A stretch of DNA of 64,000 bases from Stenotrophomonas sp. UBA2124 (lineage in GTDB: Bacteria > Pseudomonadota > Gammaproteobacteria > Xanthomonadales > Xanthomonadaceae): NCBI GenBank assembly GCA_002329155.1, contig DCXY01000002.1, forward strand, positions 1 to 64,000, given 5' to 3'. This document shows, piece by piece, positions 43,074-51,528 of this stretch (position 1 is the first letter of the stretch; each line of letters starts with the position of its first letter). The notes below the pieces were generated by a model. That model saw only the letters and a list, made by a program, of their open reading frames with translations, made no database searches and had not been told where the DNA came from. Made by a program: the position numbers and the translations under genes.

Positions 43074-44915
43074 ATGACCGCCGCTGCCACCGTGCCTCCC
43101 AGTCCCTTGCCTGATGACCGCAAGGCCCTGTTGACGCAACTGGTAGCCGGGCTGGACGGCAACAGCCTGTGGTGGCTGTCCGGCTTTGCCGCAGGGCTGG
43201 CACAGAGCCACCCGCCGCCGTCACTTGCGGTAATCGCCGGTGGCGCTGCCGCCGCGCCGGCAGCGCCGCAGCCACTGACCGTGATCTACGGCAGCCAGAC
43301 CGGCAACGCCCGCCGCGTGGCCGAGCAGCTGGCCGCCGATGCCGGGGCCGCCGGCCTGCCGGTGCGGCTGCTGCGCGCCGATGCCTACCCCACCCGTGAG
43401 CTGGCCAACGAACGCCTGCTCTATGTCGTCATCAGCACCCAGGGCGAAGGCGACCCACCGGACGACGCCATCGGCCTGGTGGAGTTCATCAGCGGCAAGC
43501 GCGCGCCCAAACTGCCGCAGCTCAAGTACGCGGTACTGGGGCTGGGCGATTCCAGCTATGCGGAGTTCTGCGGCATTGCACGCCAGCTGGACGCCCGCTT
43601 TGCCGAGTTGGGCGCACAGCGGCTGCAGCCCGCCGGCGAGGCCGACCTGGACATCGACACCGTGGCCCTGCCGTGGCGCACCCAGGCGCTGGCCGATGCA
43701 CGCGAGCACATGCCGCAGGCCCCTGCCAACGCAGCGCCGAACAACGTCACCCCCCTGCGTCACGCCAGCACCCACGATGCGCAGCATCCGTTCCATGCCG
43801 AAGTGCTGTCGCGGCAGCTGGTCAGCGGCCGCGATTTCAAGGGCGCTGCCTACGCCGCGCACGGCAATGCCGGCAAGCGCGTGCATCACCTGGAGCTGTC
43901 GCTGGAGGGCAGCGGCCTGCACTACGAGCCGGGTGATGCGGTGGGCGTCGTGCATCGCAATCCGCAGGCGCTGGTGCATGCCGTGCTGGCCGCGACCGGG
44001 CTGGATGGCGATGCCGCGGTCGCGCACGATGACCAGCAGCACACCCTGTCGCATTGGCTGACCACACAGCGCGAACTCACCCGCATCTCGCGCCCACTGC
44101 TGGCCAACGTGGCCGAACGCAGCGGCGATACGGACCTCAAGCAGCTGCTGGAACCGGAACGGAAGGCCGAGCTGGCGCAGGTGTTCGACGACCACCAGCT
44201 GATCGACGTGCTGCAGCGCTGGCCCGCCGACTGGGACGCCGCAGCACTGCTTGCCAGCCTGCGGCCCGCCGCCCCCCGTCTTTACTCCATCGCCTCCAGC
44301 CGCAAGCGCGTCGGTGACGAAGTGCATATCACCGTCGATGAGTTGCAGTACCTCGCTCACGGGAGCGCCCATATCGGCGCCGCCAGCAGCTTCCTTGCCG
44401 CGTTGGAGGAAGGTGAGCGCCTGCCGCTGTACATCGAGGCCAACGAGCGCTTCCGCGTCCCGGCCGATGCCAGCCGCGACATCATCATGATCGGCCCCGG
44501 CACCGGCGTCGCTCCGTTCCGCGGTTTCGTGCAGGAGCGCGCCGAGACCGGCGCCACCGGCCGCAACTGGCTGTTCTTCGGTGCCCGCCACTTCAACAGT
44601 GATTTTCTCTACCAGGCCGAATGGCAGCATGCGCTGCGCAGCAAACAGCTACACCGCCTGGACCTGGCGTTCTCACGCGACCAGGCCGACAAGCTCTATG
44701 TGCAGCAGCGCCTGCGCACACGCGGCCGCGATGTATACGACTGGCTGCAGAACGGTGCGCACCTGTATGTCTGCGGCGCCATCGCCATGGGCAAGGACGT
44801 GAACGCCGCACTGCTGGACATCGTGCGCGAGCACGGCGGGCTGGATGAGGATGGCGCCCGCGATTACCTGGCCAGGCTGCATGCGGAGGGACGTTATGGC
44901 CGTGATGTGTACTGA
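43074..44915 (+). CDS. cysJ: CysJ sulfite reductase flavoprotein subunit
   Basis: CysJ passes electrons from NADPH through FAD and FMN to CysI. The 613-residue protein has a flavodoxin domain (LTVIYGSQTGNARRVAEQLA, VVISTQGEGDPPDDA, AVLGLGDSSYAEFC; about 65-210), an FAD-binding domain (RLYSIASSRKRVGDEVHITV near 402) and a NADPH domain (IIMIGPGTGVAPFRGFVQER, WLFFGARH, ending YGRDVY). The length is close to E. coli CysJ (599). It starts the cysJ-cysI-cysH operon; cysI follows after 91 bases. Confidence 0.96.
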   Translation: MTAAATVPPSPLPDDRKALLTQLVAGLDGNSLWWLSGFAAGLAQSHPPPSLAVIAGGAAAAPAAPQPLTVIYGSQTGNARRVAEQLAADAGAAGLPVRLLRADAYPTRELANERLLYVVISTQGEGDPPDDAIGLVEFISGKRAPKLPQLKYAVLGLGDSSYAEFCGIARQLDARFAELGAQRLQPAGEADLDIDTVALPWRTQALADAREHMPQAPANAAPNNVTPLRHASTHDAQHPFHAEVLSRQLVSGRDFKGAAYAAHGNAGKRVHHLELSLEGSGLHYEPGDAVGVVHRNPQALVHAVLAATGLDGDAAVAHDDQQHTLSHWLTTQRELTRISRPLLANVAERSGDTDLKQLLEPERKAELAQVFDDHQLIDVLQRWPADWDAAALLASLRPAAPRLYSIASSRKRVGDEVHITVDELQYLAHGSAHIGAASSFLAALEEGERLPLYIEANERFRVPADASRDIIMIGPGTGVAPFRGFVQERAETGATGRNWLFFGARHFNSDFLYQAEWQHALRSKQLHRLDLAFSRDQADKLYVQQRLRTRGRDVYDWLQNGAHLYVCGAIAMGKDVNAALLDIVREHGGLDEDGARDYLARLHAEGRYGRDVY

Positions 44916-45006
44916 TCGGCAGCGGCGCTGTTGACCAGCGCCCGCAGCTTCGCCCGGCCCGCCCCTTCACCTGCCCGCGCCTGCGCGGCAATGCAACTGG
45001 ATCACC

Positions 45007-46713
45007 ATGAGCACCCACTCCGTTGAAACCATCAAGGCCGACAGCCAGCGCCTGCGCGGCTCGCTGCTGGACAGCCTTGCCGACCCGGTCACCGGCGCCC
45101 TGCGCGAGGACGACCAGACCCTGATCAAGTACCACGGCAGCTACCAGCAGGACGACCGCGACCTGCGTGACGAACGCCGCCGGCAGAAGCTTGAACCGGC
45201 CTATCAGTTCATGATCCGCACGCGCACGCCCGGTGGCGTGGTCAGCCCGGAGCAGTGGCTGAAGCTTGACGCGATCGCCACCCGTTTCGGCAACCACTCG
45301 CTGCGCGTCACCACCCGCCAGGCGTTCCAGTTCCATGGTGTGATCAAGCGCGAACTGAAGGCCACCATGCAGGCCATCAACGCGGCGATGATCGACACCC
45401 TGGCCGCCTGCGGCGATGTAAACCGCAACGTGCTGGTGGCGGCAAACCCGCTGCTGTCGCGTGCGCATGCCAGCCTGTTTGCCGATGCCACGCGCACCTC
45501 CGAATACCTGCTACCCAACACCCGTGCCTATTACGAAATCTGGCTGGACGAGGAGCGCGTGGCCGGCAGCGGCAGCGAGGAAGAGCCCATCTATGGCGAG
45601 CGTTACCTGCCGCGCAAGTTCAAGATCGGCTTCGCCCTGCCCCCGGTCAACGACGTGGATGTGTTCGCCAACGACCTGGGCTTCATCGGCGTGCTTGATG
45701 AGGCCGGTGAACTGCTGGGCTATGACGTGAGCATCGGCGGCGGCATGGGCGCCAGCCATGGCGATGCACAGACCTACCCGCGCGTGGCCAATGTCATCGG
45801 CTTCATTCCGCGTGAAGCACTGCGCCAGGTGGCCGCTGCCGTGGTCACCACCCAGCGTGACCTGGGCAACCGCGAGCAGCGCAAGCGTGCGCGCTTCAAG
45901 TACACCATCGACGACCATGGGCTGGACAAGGTGGTTGCGCAGATCGAGCAGCGCGCCGGCATCCGCTTCGCGCCAGCGCGCGCCCAGGCGTTCGCACACA
46001 ACGGCGACCGCTATGGTTGGGTGGAAGGGGAAGATGGCCGCTGGCACCTGACGCTGTCACTGCGTGCCGGGCGCATCGCCGACCTGCCGGGTTCCGGCCA
46101 GCTGAGCGCACTGCGCGAAATCGCCCGCATCCACCATGGTCAGTTCCGCCTCACCGGCAACCAGAACCTGGTGATTGCCGGCGTACCCGCCAGCCAGCGC
46201 GACGCCATTGATGCGCTGGTGCAGGCCGGCGGCCTGGACGCGGGCAACCGCGCACCCAGCGCGTTGGCGCGCGCCGCCATGGCCTGCGTGGCACTGCCCA
46301 CCTGCGGCCTGGCCATGGCCGAGGCCGAGCGTTACCTGCCCGACTTCACCACACGCCTGCAGCCACTGCTGGAGCGCCATGGGCTGGCCGATGCGCCCAT
46401 CCTGCTGCGCATCTCCGGCTGCCCCAATGGCTGCTCACGCCCCTACTTGGGCGAGATTGCCCTGGTCGGCAAGGCGCCCGGCCGCTACAACCTGATGCTG
46501 GGCGCCGATCACCGTGGCCAGCGTTTGAACACGCTGTACCGCGAGAACATCACCGAAGCCGACATCCTTGCCGAGCTGGAACCGCTGTTCGCCCGCTACG
46601 CCGGTGAACGCGAGGCCGGCGAAGGCTTTGGTGACTTCCTGCACCGCAGCGGCATCGTCCAGCTGCCCAGCTACCCCACTCACCGCCAGATTGCCGTGGA
46701 ACTGCACGCATGA
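45007..46713 (+). CDS. cysI: CysI sulfite reductase hemoprotein subunit
   Basis: CysI reduces sulfite to sulfide with six electrons on a coupled siroheme-[4Fe-4S] centre. The protein (568 residues) carries two nitrite/sulfite reductase repeats, sulfite-binding arginines in TRQAFQFHGVIKRELK and KYTIDDHGL-type segments. The cluster ligands are in CVALPTCGLAMAEAER (C-X5-C) and SGCPNGCSRPYLGEI (C-X3-C). The stop overlaps cysH by 4 bases (ATGA), so CysI and CysH are coupled. Siroheme comes from CysG encoded at 51529. Confidence 0.96.
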   Translation: MSTHSVETIKADSQRLRGSLLDSLADPVTGALREDDQTLIKYHGSYQQDDRDLRDERRRQKLEPAYQFMIRTRTPGGVVSPEQWLKLDAIATRFGNHSLRVTTRQAFQFHGVIKRELKATMQAINAAMIDTLAACGDVNRNVLVAANPLLSRAHASLFADATRTSEYLLPNTRAYYEIWLDEERVAGSGSEEEPIYGERYLPRKFKIGFALPPVNDVDVFANDLGFIGVLDEAGELLGYDVSIGGGMGASHGDAQTYPRVANVIGFIPREALRQVAAAVVTTQRDLGNREQRKRARFKYTIDDHGLDKVVAQIEQRAGIRFAPARAQAFAHNGDRYGWVEGEDGRWHLTLSLRAGRIADLPGSGQLSALREIARIHHGQFRLTGNQNLVIAGVPASQRDAIDALVQAGGLDAGNRAPSALARAAMACVALPTCGLAMAEAERYLPDFTTRLQPLLERHGLADAPILLRISGCPNGCSRPYLGEIALVGKAPGRYNLMLGADHRGQRLNTLYRENITEADILAELEPLFARYAGEREAGEGFGDFLHRSGIVQLPSYPTHRQIAVELHA

Positions 46714-47441
46714 GCGCCCTGCCCGCCTCCCCTCTTTCAACCTTTGCAGCCCTGCCCGACGACCTTGGCCCGCTCAACGCGGAGCTGGAGCGCATGGATG
46801 CCATCTCCCGCGTGCAATGGGCGCTGCAGCATGCGCCGGGTACGCATGTGCTGTCCTCAAGCTTTGGCGCACAGTCGGCGGTGACGCTGCATCTGCTGAG
46901 CAGCCAGCAGCCGGACATTCCGGTGATCCTGGTCGATACCGGCTATCTGTTCCCGGAAACCTACCGCTTTGCCGATGCACTGAGCGAGCGCCTGTCGCTG
47001 AACCTCAAGGTGTTCCGCCCGCTGGTCAGCCGCGCATGGATGGAAGCGCGCCATGGCCGGCTGTGGGAACAGGGCGTGGTCGGCATCGAGCAGTACAACA
47101 GCCTGCGCAAGGTGGAGCCGATGAAGCGCGCACTGGATGAACTGCAGGCAGGCACCTGGTTCACCGGCCTGCGCCGCGGCCAGTCCGAAAGCCGTGCCAA
47201 CACGCCGGTGCTGCAACGCCGTGGTGAGCGTTACAAGGTCAACCCGATTGCCGACTGGAACGAGCGCGATGTGTGGCGCTACCTGAAGCAGCATGAGCTG
47301 CCCTACCACCCGCTCTGGGAGCAGGGCTATGTCTCGATTGGCGACTTCCACACCACCCGCCGCTGGGAGCCGGGCATGCGCGAGGAAGACACCCGCTTTT
47401 TCGGGCTCAAGCGCGAGTGCGGGCTGCACGAGGACATCTGA
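46710..47441 (+). CDS. cysH: CysH phosphoadenylyl-sulfate (PAPS) reductase
   Basis: CysH reduces PAPS to sulfite with thioredoxin. The 243-residue protein has LSSSFGAQSAVTLHLL (PP-loop), VDTGYLFPETYRFAD, GLRRGQSESRA and the catalytic C-terminal ECGLH with Cys237. The extra CC/CXXC cysteines that ligate the [4Fe-4S] cluster of APS reductases are absent, so PAPS rather than APS is the likely substrate, in keeping with the APS kinase domain of CysNC. It is the last gene of the cysJIH operon and is convergent with the TonB receptor gene. Confidence 0.95.
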   Translation: MSALPASPLSTFAALPDDLGPLNAELERMDAISRVQWALQHAPGTHVLSSSFGAQSAVTLHLLSSQQPDIPVILVDTGYLFPETYRFADALSERLSLNLKVFRPLVSRAWMEARHGRLWEQGVVGIEQYNSLRKVEPMKRALDELQAGTWFTGLRRGQSESRANTPVLQRRGERYKVNPIADWNERDVWRYLKQHELPYHPLWEQGYVSIGDFHTTRRWEPGMREEDTRFFGLKRECGLHEDI

Positions 47442-47454
47442 GCCCGGCCAAGCC

Positions 47455-47488
47455 GGCTGCAGCAGGCGCATCCGGCGCTGCTGCAGCC
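47455..47488. terminator. Hairpin between convergent cysH and TonB receptor genes
   Basis: GGCTGCAGCAG and CTGCTGCAGCC form an 11-bp perfect stem with a 12-base loop, 13 bases after the cysH stop and 16 before the receptor stop. It lacks a T run on either side, so it may be a bidirectional, Rho-assisted or stabilising hairpin. Confidence 0.5.
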
Positions 47489-47504
47489 GATGGGCATTAC
47501 CGCC

Positions 47505-49568
47505 TCAGTAGCGGTAATCCAGCTTCAACCACGCGGTACGGCCCGGGTCGTTGATGCGCACCGGGTCGGCCGGGAAGCCGAAGTCCGCACTTCCGGCCAG
47601 GTTCAGGTGCTCGGCATAGGCACGGTCGAACACGTTGTCCACGCCCACGCTGGCACGCAGGCTGTCGGTGATGCGGTAGGCCGCATTGAGCGAGAGCGTG
47701 GCAAACCCTGCGGTGGGGCCAAGGTCACGCGAAACCACGTTGCCTTCGTCCGGCGCCACACGGTTCTGGTGGGTGACCGCACGCACCAGCGCACCGGCCG
47801 ACCAGCGTTCGTGCTCGTAGGAGGCACTCAGGCGTGCTTCCAGCGGCGGAATCTGCGGCAGGGGGCGGTTCGCGGTGCGGTTTTCACCCCAGGCATAGGC
47901 CAGCGTGCTGCCCAGCTTCCAGCCATGCACCGGGCGCCATTCCAGGCCCGCCTCGGCACCGGCAATGCGCGCATCCACATTGGTGGCCTGGGTGGTGCTG
48001 CCCATCATGCCGCCGCTGCGGTAGGCAAACAGAATGTAGTCCTGCAGGCGCCCGGCGTAGGCCGATACCCAGCCGTCCAGGGTTTCGCTACGAAACTGCA
48101 GGCCCAGGTCCAGCTGCGTGGTCCGCTCCGGCTTGACCCCGGCAAAGGCGTTCCTGCTGCCCATCGGGCCGGCGTTGGCCGAGAACAGCTCCCAGTAGTC
48201 GGGCATGCGCTCGCTGTGGCCGATGCCTGCATACCAGGTCATGGCCTCGCCCTGGTCCTGCTCATAGCGCAGGAAGCCGCTGCCCAAGTATTCCTGGCGG
48301 CGCTGGCCCGCGGTGGGGTTGGGCATGCCCATCATGCCGGCGGTACGGCGCAGGTCCTTGGCTTCGGCCTTGTCCACGCGCAGGCCGCCAAGCCAACGCT
48401 GTGCCGTGCCTTCGCCAAAGGTCAGCTCGGTGAACACGCCCTGGTTGCTGAAATCGGCATCGCGCTTCCACGGCTGCGCCTTCCAGGTGCCACGGCCCAT
48501 GCCGTTGCGCCCACGGTGGCGGCTTTCCTGCGCGTCCACGCCAGCCACGATGGCCACCTCCTGCCAACGCCATTCACCGGCAACGCGGCCGCCACTGGTG
48601 CGGCGCTCGACGTTGGCCGCCATCGGCATCGGCATGCTGCTGTCCGGGTTGGGCGTGCGCAGCGTGTAGTTGTCCATCAGGTGGTCGGCGCTGTTGTAGT
48701 ACAGGTTGGCTTCCACTTTGTCCCAGGCGCCGGGCAGGTTGTGCTTCTCGAAACGCAGGCCATAGCTCTCGCGCTTGAACGCGGCGCCGTCCATGCCACG
48801 GCCGGCGTAGCGGGCAATGGCGTCACCGGTGCCGGCACTCAGCTCCAGCACGGTGTCGGCATCGGGCGTCCAGCCGATGGCGGCGTCGGCGTTCCACTTG
48901 CGCCAGCGCGAGGGCACCACATCGCCATTGCCGTCGCGGTAGTCGTCCGACTCGGAGCGGTTGCCGTTCACCCGCACATAGCCCGGCGTGCTGCCGAAGC
49001 TGGCATCGAGCATCTGGTCGTTGCGGTTGTTGGAGCCGCCCAGTGCACTGGCCTTCAACTCCATGCCGGGGCCGTCAAAGCGTGGCGTCTCGCGCTCGAA
49101 ACGCACGGTGCCGGCCGATGCACCGGCACCCCAGCGCACGCTCTGCGGGCCCTTGATGACGGTAAGCCGGTCGAAGGTTTCCGGGGCGATATAGGACAGC
49201 GGGTTGTCCATGCGCGCCGGGCAGGCGCCGATCAGGTTGCCGTCGTTGCTGAGAATGTTCAGGCGCGACCCGCCCATGCCACGCAGCACCGGGTCGCCGT
49301 TGGTGCCGCCGTTGCGGATGGCGGAAAAGCCCGGGACGGTCTTCAGGTAATCAGCACCATCGCTGGCCGGCACCGGCTGGCGCGGCAGGCGTGGGTCGGT
49401 GACCCATTGCAGGGGCGAGGACGGCGCGGCGGCGGTGACCACCAGCGTGTCCAGGGTCTTGGCGTCATCACGTGCGTCGTCGGCATGGGCCAGGTGCGGG
49501 AACAGGGCAAGGCACACGGCAGCGGACAGGCACGCCGGGACGCCCGGCATACGGGAAAGGAAGTACAT
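47505..49568 (-). CDS. TonB-dependent copper receptor (OprC-like)
   Basis: This 687-residue outer-membrane receptor has a signal peptide (cleavage near AHADD), a TonB-box region (DTLVVTAA), a plug with DYLKTVPGFSAIRNGGTNGDPVLRGMGGSRLNIL, and a 22-strand barrel ending in an aromatic residue (WLKLDYRY). The plug segment GACPARMDNPLSYI contains the Cys-X3-Met expected for OprC-type copper binding, and Met-rich loops (MMGMPNP, SSMPMPMAANV, GGMMGS) recur. The ATG at 49568 follows GGAGAATTGC; the ORF's earlier codon is a TTG. A DUF2946-like gene lies 72 bases upstream on the same strand. Confidence 0.9.
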   Translation of the reverse strand: MYFLSRMPGVPACLSAAVCLALFPHLAHADDARDDAKTLDTLVVTAAAPSSPLQWVTDPRLPRQPVPASDGADYLKTVPGFSAIRNGGTNGDPVLRGMGGSRLNILSNDGNLIGACPARMDNPLSYIAPETFDRLTVIKGPQSVRWGAGASAGTVRFERETPRFDGPGMELKASALGGSNNRNDQMLDASFGSTPGYVRVNGNRSESDDYRDGNGDVVPSRWRKWNADAAIGWTPDADTVLELSAGTGDAIARYAGRGMDGAAFKRESYGLRFEKHNLPGAWDKVEANLYYNSADHLMDNYTLRTPNPDSSMPMPMAANVERRTSGGRVAGEWRWQEVAIVAGVDAQESRHRGRNGMGRGTWKAQPWKRDADFSNQGVFTELTFGEGTAQRWLGGLRVDKAEAKDLRRTAGMMGMPNPTAGQRRQEYLGSGFLRYEQDQGEAMTWYAGIGHSERMPDYWELFSANAGPMGSRNAFAGVKPERTTQLDLGLQFRSETLDGWVSAYAGRLQDYILFAYRSGGMMGSTTQATNVDARIAGAEAGLEWRPVHGWKLGSTLAYAWGENRTANRPLPQIPPLEARLSASYEHERWSAGALVRAVTHQNRVAPDEGNVVSRDLGPTAGFATLSLNAAYRITDSLRASVGVDNVFDRAYAEHLNLAGSADFGFPADPVRINDPGRTAWLKLDYRY

Positions 49569-49640
49569 GCAATTCTCCAAAGCGACACGACCGCGCCTGC
49601 CTTCAGGCAGCGCGCGGCAAATAGATGAGAGAGGGTCGGA

Positions 49641-50273
49641 TCAGGAGAACAGCGGCGGCCCGCGTACCGGGTGTGCCGGCCAGCGCAGGCTTGCCGGCAG
49701 GGTGATGACGCGGGGGGATAGCGGAACCAGCCGGTACAGCAGCGGCGCCAGCACCAGCATCACGGCCAGCCATGGCAGCAGCCGCGAGGCCATGGTGCAG
49801 TATTCGCAGGCCTCGCCATGGCCGGCATGCGGGTCGGCAGGCGGCGTGGGTGGGGGCCTGTTGTCGGTAGAGGCCGAGGCCGGCGGCAGCGCGTGCTGGC
49901 CGCCGCTCATGGAATGGTGGTCCATGCCGCTGTGGCCCATGCCGCTGTGGTCCATGGCACTGTGATTCATGCCGCTGTGATTCATGGCAGCTTGGTCCAC
50001 CGACGCATGGTCCATCAATGCGTGGTCCATGGGCGTGGGGCCCATGCCGTCATGCGGCGCGGCATGAGGATTCATGCCTGGGTGATGCATCGCGCCCGCC
50101 CCGCCATCGGCAGGCATGCCCTCATGCATCGCATGGCCCGTATGCGTGGCCATGAGCAGCTGCTGCCCGTCGCGCGACTGCAGCACACGGCTGACCACCG
50201 GCGCCAGTGCCATCAACAGCACCGACGCGAAGGCCAGCATCAGCAGACTGGATTGGAGACGGCGCGCGCGCAT
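49641..50273 (-). CDS. DUF2946-like Met/His-rich membrane-associated protein
   Basis: This 210-residue protein has a hydrophobic N-terminus (about 8-28), a long low-complexity middle (about 45-135) of Met-X-His-Ser/Ala-Gly pentads (MNHSGMNHSAMDHSGMGHSGMDHHSM), a CEYC motif (GHGEACEYCTMASRL) and a C-terminal membrane helix (LLPWLAVMLVLAPLLYRLVPL). Short DUF2946 proteins usually lie beside copper receptors; the Met/His pentads resemble copper-binding repeats of CopA/PcoA/CopB type. I infer a periplasmic copper-binding partner of the receptor gene downstream. The coding DNA is itself a decayed 15-bp tandem repeat (near 49905-50040). Confidence 0.75.
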   Translation of the reverse strand: MRARRLQSSLLMLAFASVLLMALAPVVSRVLQSRDGQQLLMATHTGHAMHEGMPADGGAGAMHHPGMNPHAAPHDGMGPTPMDHALMDHASVDQAAMNHSGMNHSAMDHSGMGHSGMDHHSMSGGQHALPPASASTDNRPPPTPPADPHAGHGEACEYCTMASRLLPWLAVMLVLAPLLYRLVPLSPRVITLPASLRWPAHPVRGPPLFS

Positions 50274-50377
50274 GACTCGTTCATTCTATCGGCGCAAGAT
50301 AACGATTCCTGTACAAAACAGGTGCGACCGTTTGCCGCATGACCATTGGCACCCGGCGCAATCCACGTGCCAGCCAA

Positions 50378-51361
50378 TCAGCTGGTGATCGTCTGGGTCA
50401 ACGATTCCCAGGTGGGCGGCTCGGGCCAGTTGGCCTCCTGGTTGCCATCAAGGACGCGGCGCAGGTCGCGCTTGTCTATCTGCGGGGCAAGCACATGCAC
50501 CAGCTCCAGCGCGTAGTCACGCAGCACGCGGTCGCGCGGCAGAACCGCCCAGGCCACACACTCGGGAATATCGGCCGGGGCCGGCCAGGCGCGCAGGTCG
50601 GTGTCGTTGCCGCTCACCGCCATTTCGGCCAGCAGGCCAACACCCAGGCCGGCACGCACATAGGTCTTGATCAGGTCCGCATCCAGCGCGGTGAGTGCCA
50701 GGTCCGGCTCAAGCTCGCGCGTTGCGAAGGCACGGCGCAGCGATGAGGTGGGCCGGGTGGAGGATTCGTAGCTGATCAGCGGGTGCGCTGCCAGCGCCGC
50801 CATGTCCGGCGTGCGGCCACCGCGCTCCAGCGCATGCCCCTTGGGCACCACCACCAGCCGGCGCCAGCGGTACAGCGGCACGGCGATGCCGGTGGTGGGC
50901 GCGTTGCCGGCGGTGCTGATAACCGCAATGTCGGCATCGCCCTGGCTCAACAGGTCCAGCGCATCGCTTTCGGCGGCCTGCTGCAAGTGCACGCTGACCT
51001 GCGGGTAGGCCAGTTTGATGCGCGCCACCGCCGGCGGCAGCACGAAGCGCGCCTGGGTGTGGGTGGTGGTCAGCACCAGCTGGCCATGGCTCTCGCGGCG
51101 CTGGTTGGCGGCATAGGTGCGGATGTTGTTGGCTTCGGCCAGCACCGCGCGGGCGCGGCTAATGACCTCCTCGCCGGCCGGGGTCACCATTTCCAGGCTG
51201 CGCCCCTTGCGCACGAACAACAGAAAGCCCAGCTCGTCCTCCAACTGCTTGAGCTGCTTGGACAGCCCCGGCTGGGTGGCGTGCACCCGCGTCGCGGCGA
51301 GCGTGATGTTCAGCTCGGCGTCGGCAATGGCAACGAGGTAGCGCAGCTGGGTCAGGGTCAT
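50378..51361 (-). CDS. cysB: CysB LysR-type regulator of sulfur assimilation
   Basis: CysB is the activator of cys operons, responsive to N-acetylserine or O-acetylserine. The 327-residue protein has the winged helix MTLTQLRYLVAIADAELNITLAATRVHATQPGLSKQLKQLEDELG, then a periplasmic-binding-like effector domain (QLVLTTTHTQARFVLPPAVARIKLAYPQVSVHLQQ, DLIKTYVRAGLGVGLLAEMAV). The TTHTQARYVLP-type segment is characteristic of CysB/Cbl rather than other LysR proteins. I use the ATG at 51361; the ORF runs 86 codons further into non-family sequence. It is divergent from cysG-cysK and adjacent to its probable targets. Confidence 0.93.
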   Translation of the reverse strand: MTLTQLRYLVAIADAELNITLAATRVHATQPGLSKQLKQLEDELGFLLFVRKGRSLEMVTPAGEEVISRARAVLAEANNIRTYAANQRRESHGQLVLTTTHTQARFVLPPAVARIKLAYPQVSVHLQQAAESDALDLLSQGDADIAVISTAGNAPTTGIAVPLYRWRRLVVVPKGHALERGGRTPDMAALAAHPLISYESSTRPTSSLRRAFATRELEPDLALTALDADLIKTYVRAGLGVGLLAEMAVSGNDTDLRAWPAPADIPECVAWAVLPRDRVLRDYALELVHVLAPQIDKRDLRRVLDGNQEANWPEPPTWESLTQTITS

Positions 51362-51430
51362 CGTCGGGGGAAGGCGCGAGCCGCTGGCGGGGGAAGCATG
51401 TGACTGTAGGGCATTTACCGCTCCGGCCTT

Positions 51431-51448
51431 ATAACCAAAAGTAATTAT
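51431..51448. promoter_or_regulatory. A+T-rich site in the cysB-cysG divergent region
   Basis: ATAACCAAAAGTAATTAT is an isolated A+T-rich, near-symmetric patch (ATAA...TTAT) in a GC-rich intergenic region, 70 bases upstream of the cysB start and 80 upstream of cysG. It is a reasonable operator or promoter for CysB; this is inferred from context only. Confidence 0.45.
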
Positions 51449-51528
51449 GCAGGCAGGGCAAGTCATTTCCGGCCCTCTCTGGCCGGCGCTACGGTCAGGC
51501 TCCCTCCCCCGACACTGTTGCCGCCCCT

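Noticed and set aside
47490..49628. 712-residue ORF opposite the TonB receptor
   Set aside because: Antisense shadow of the receptor; composition is Ala/Gly/His-biased and no motif is recognisable.
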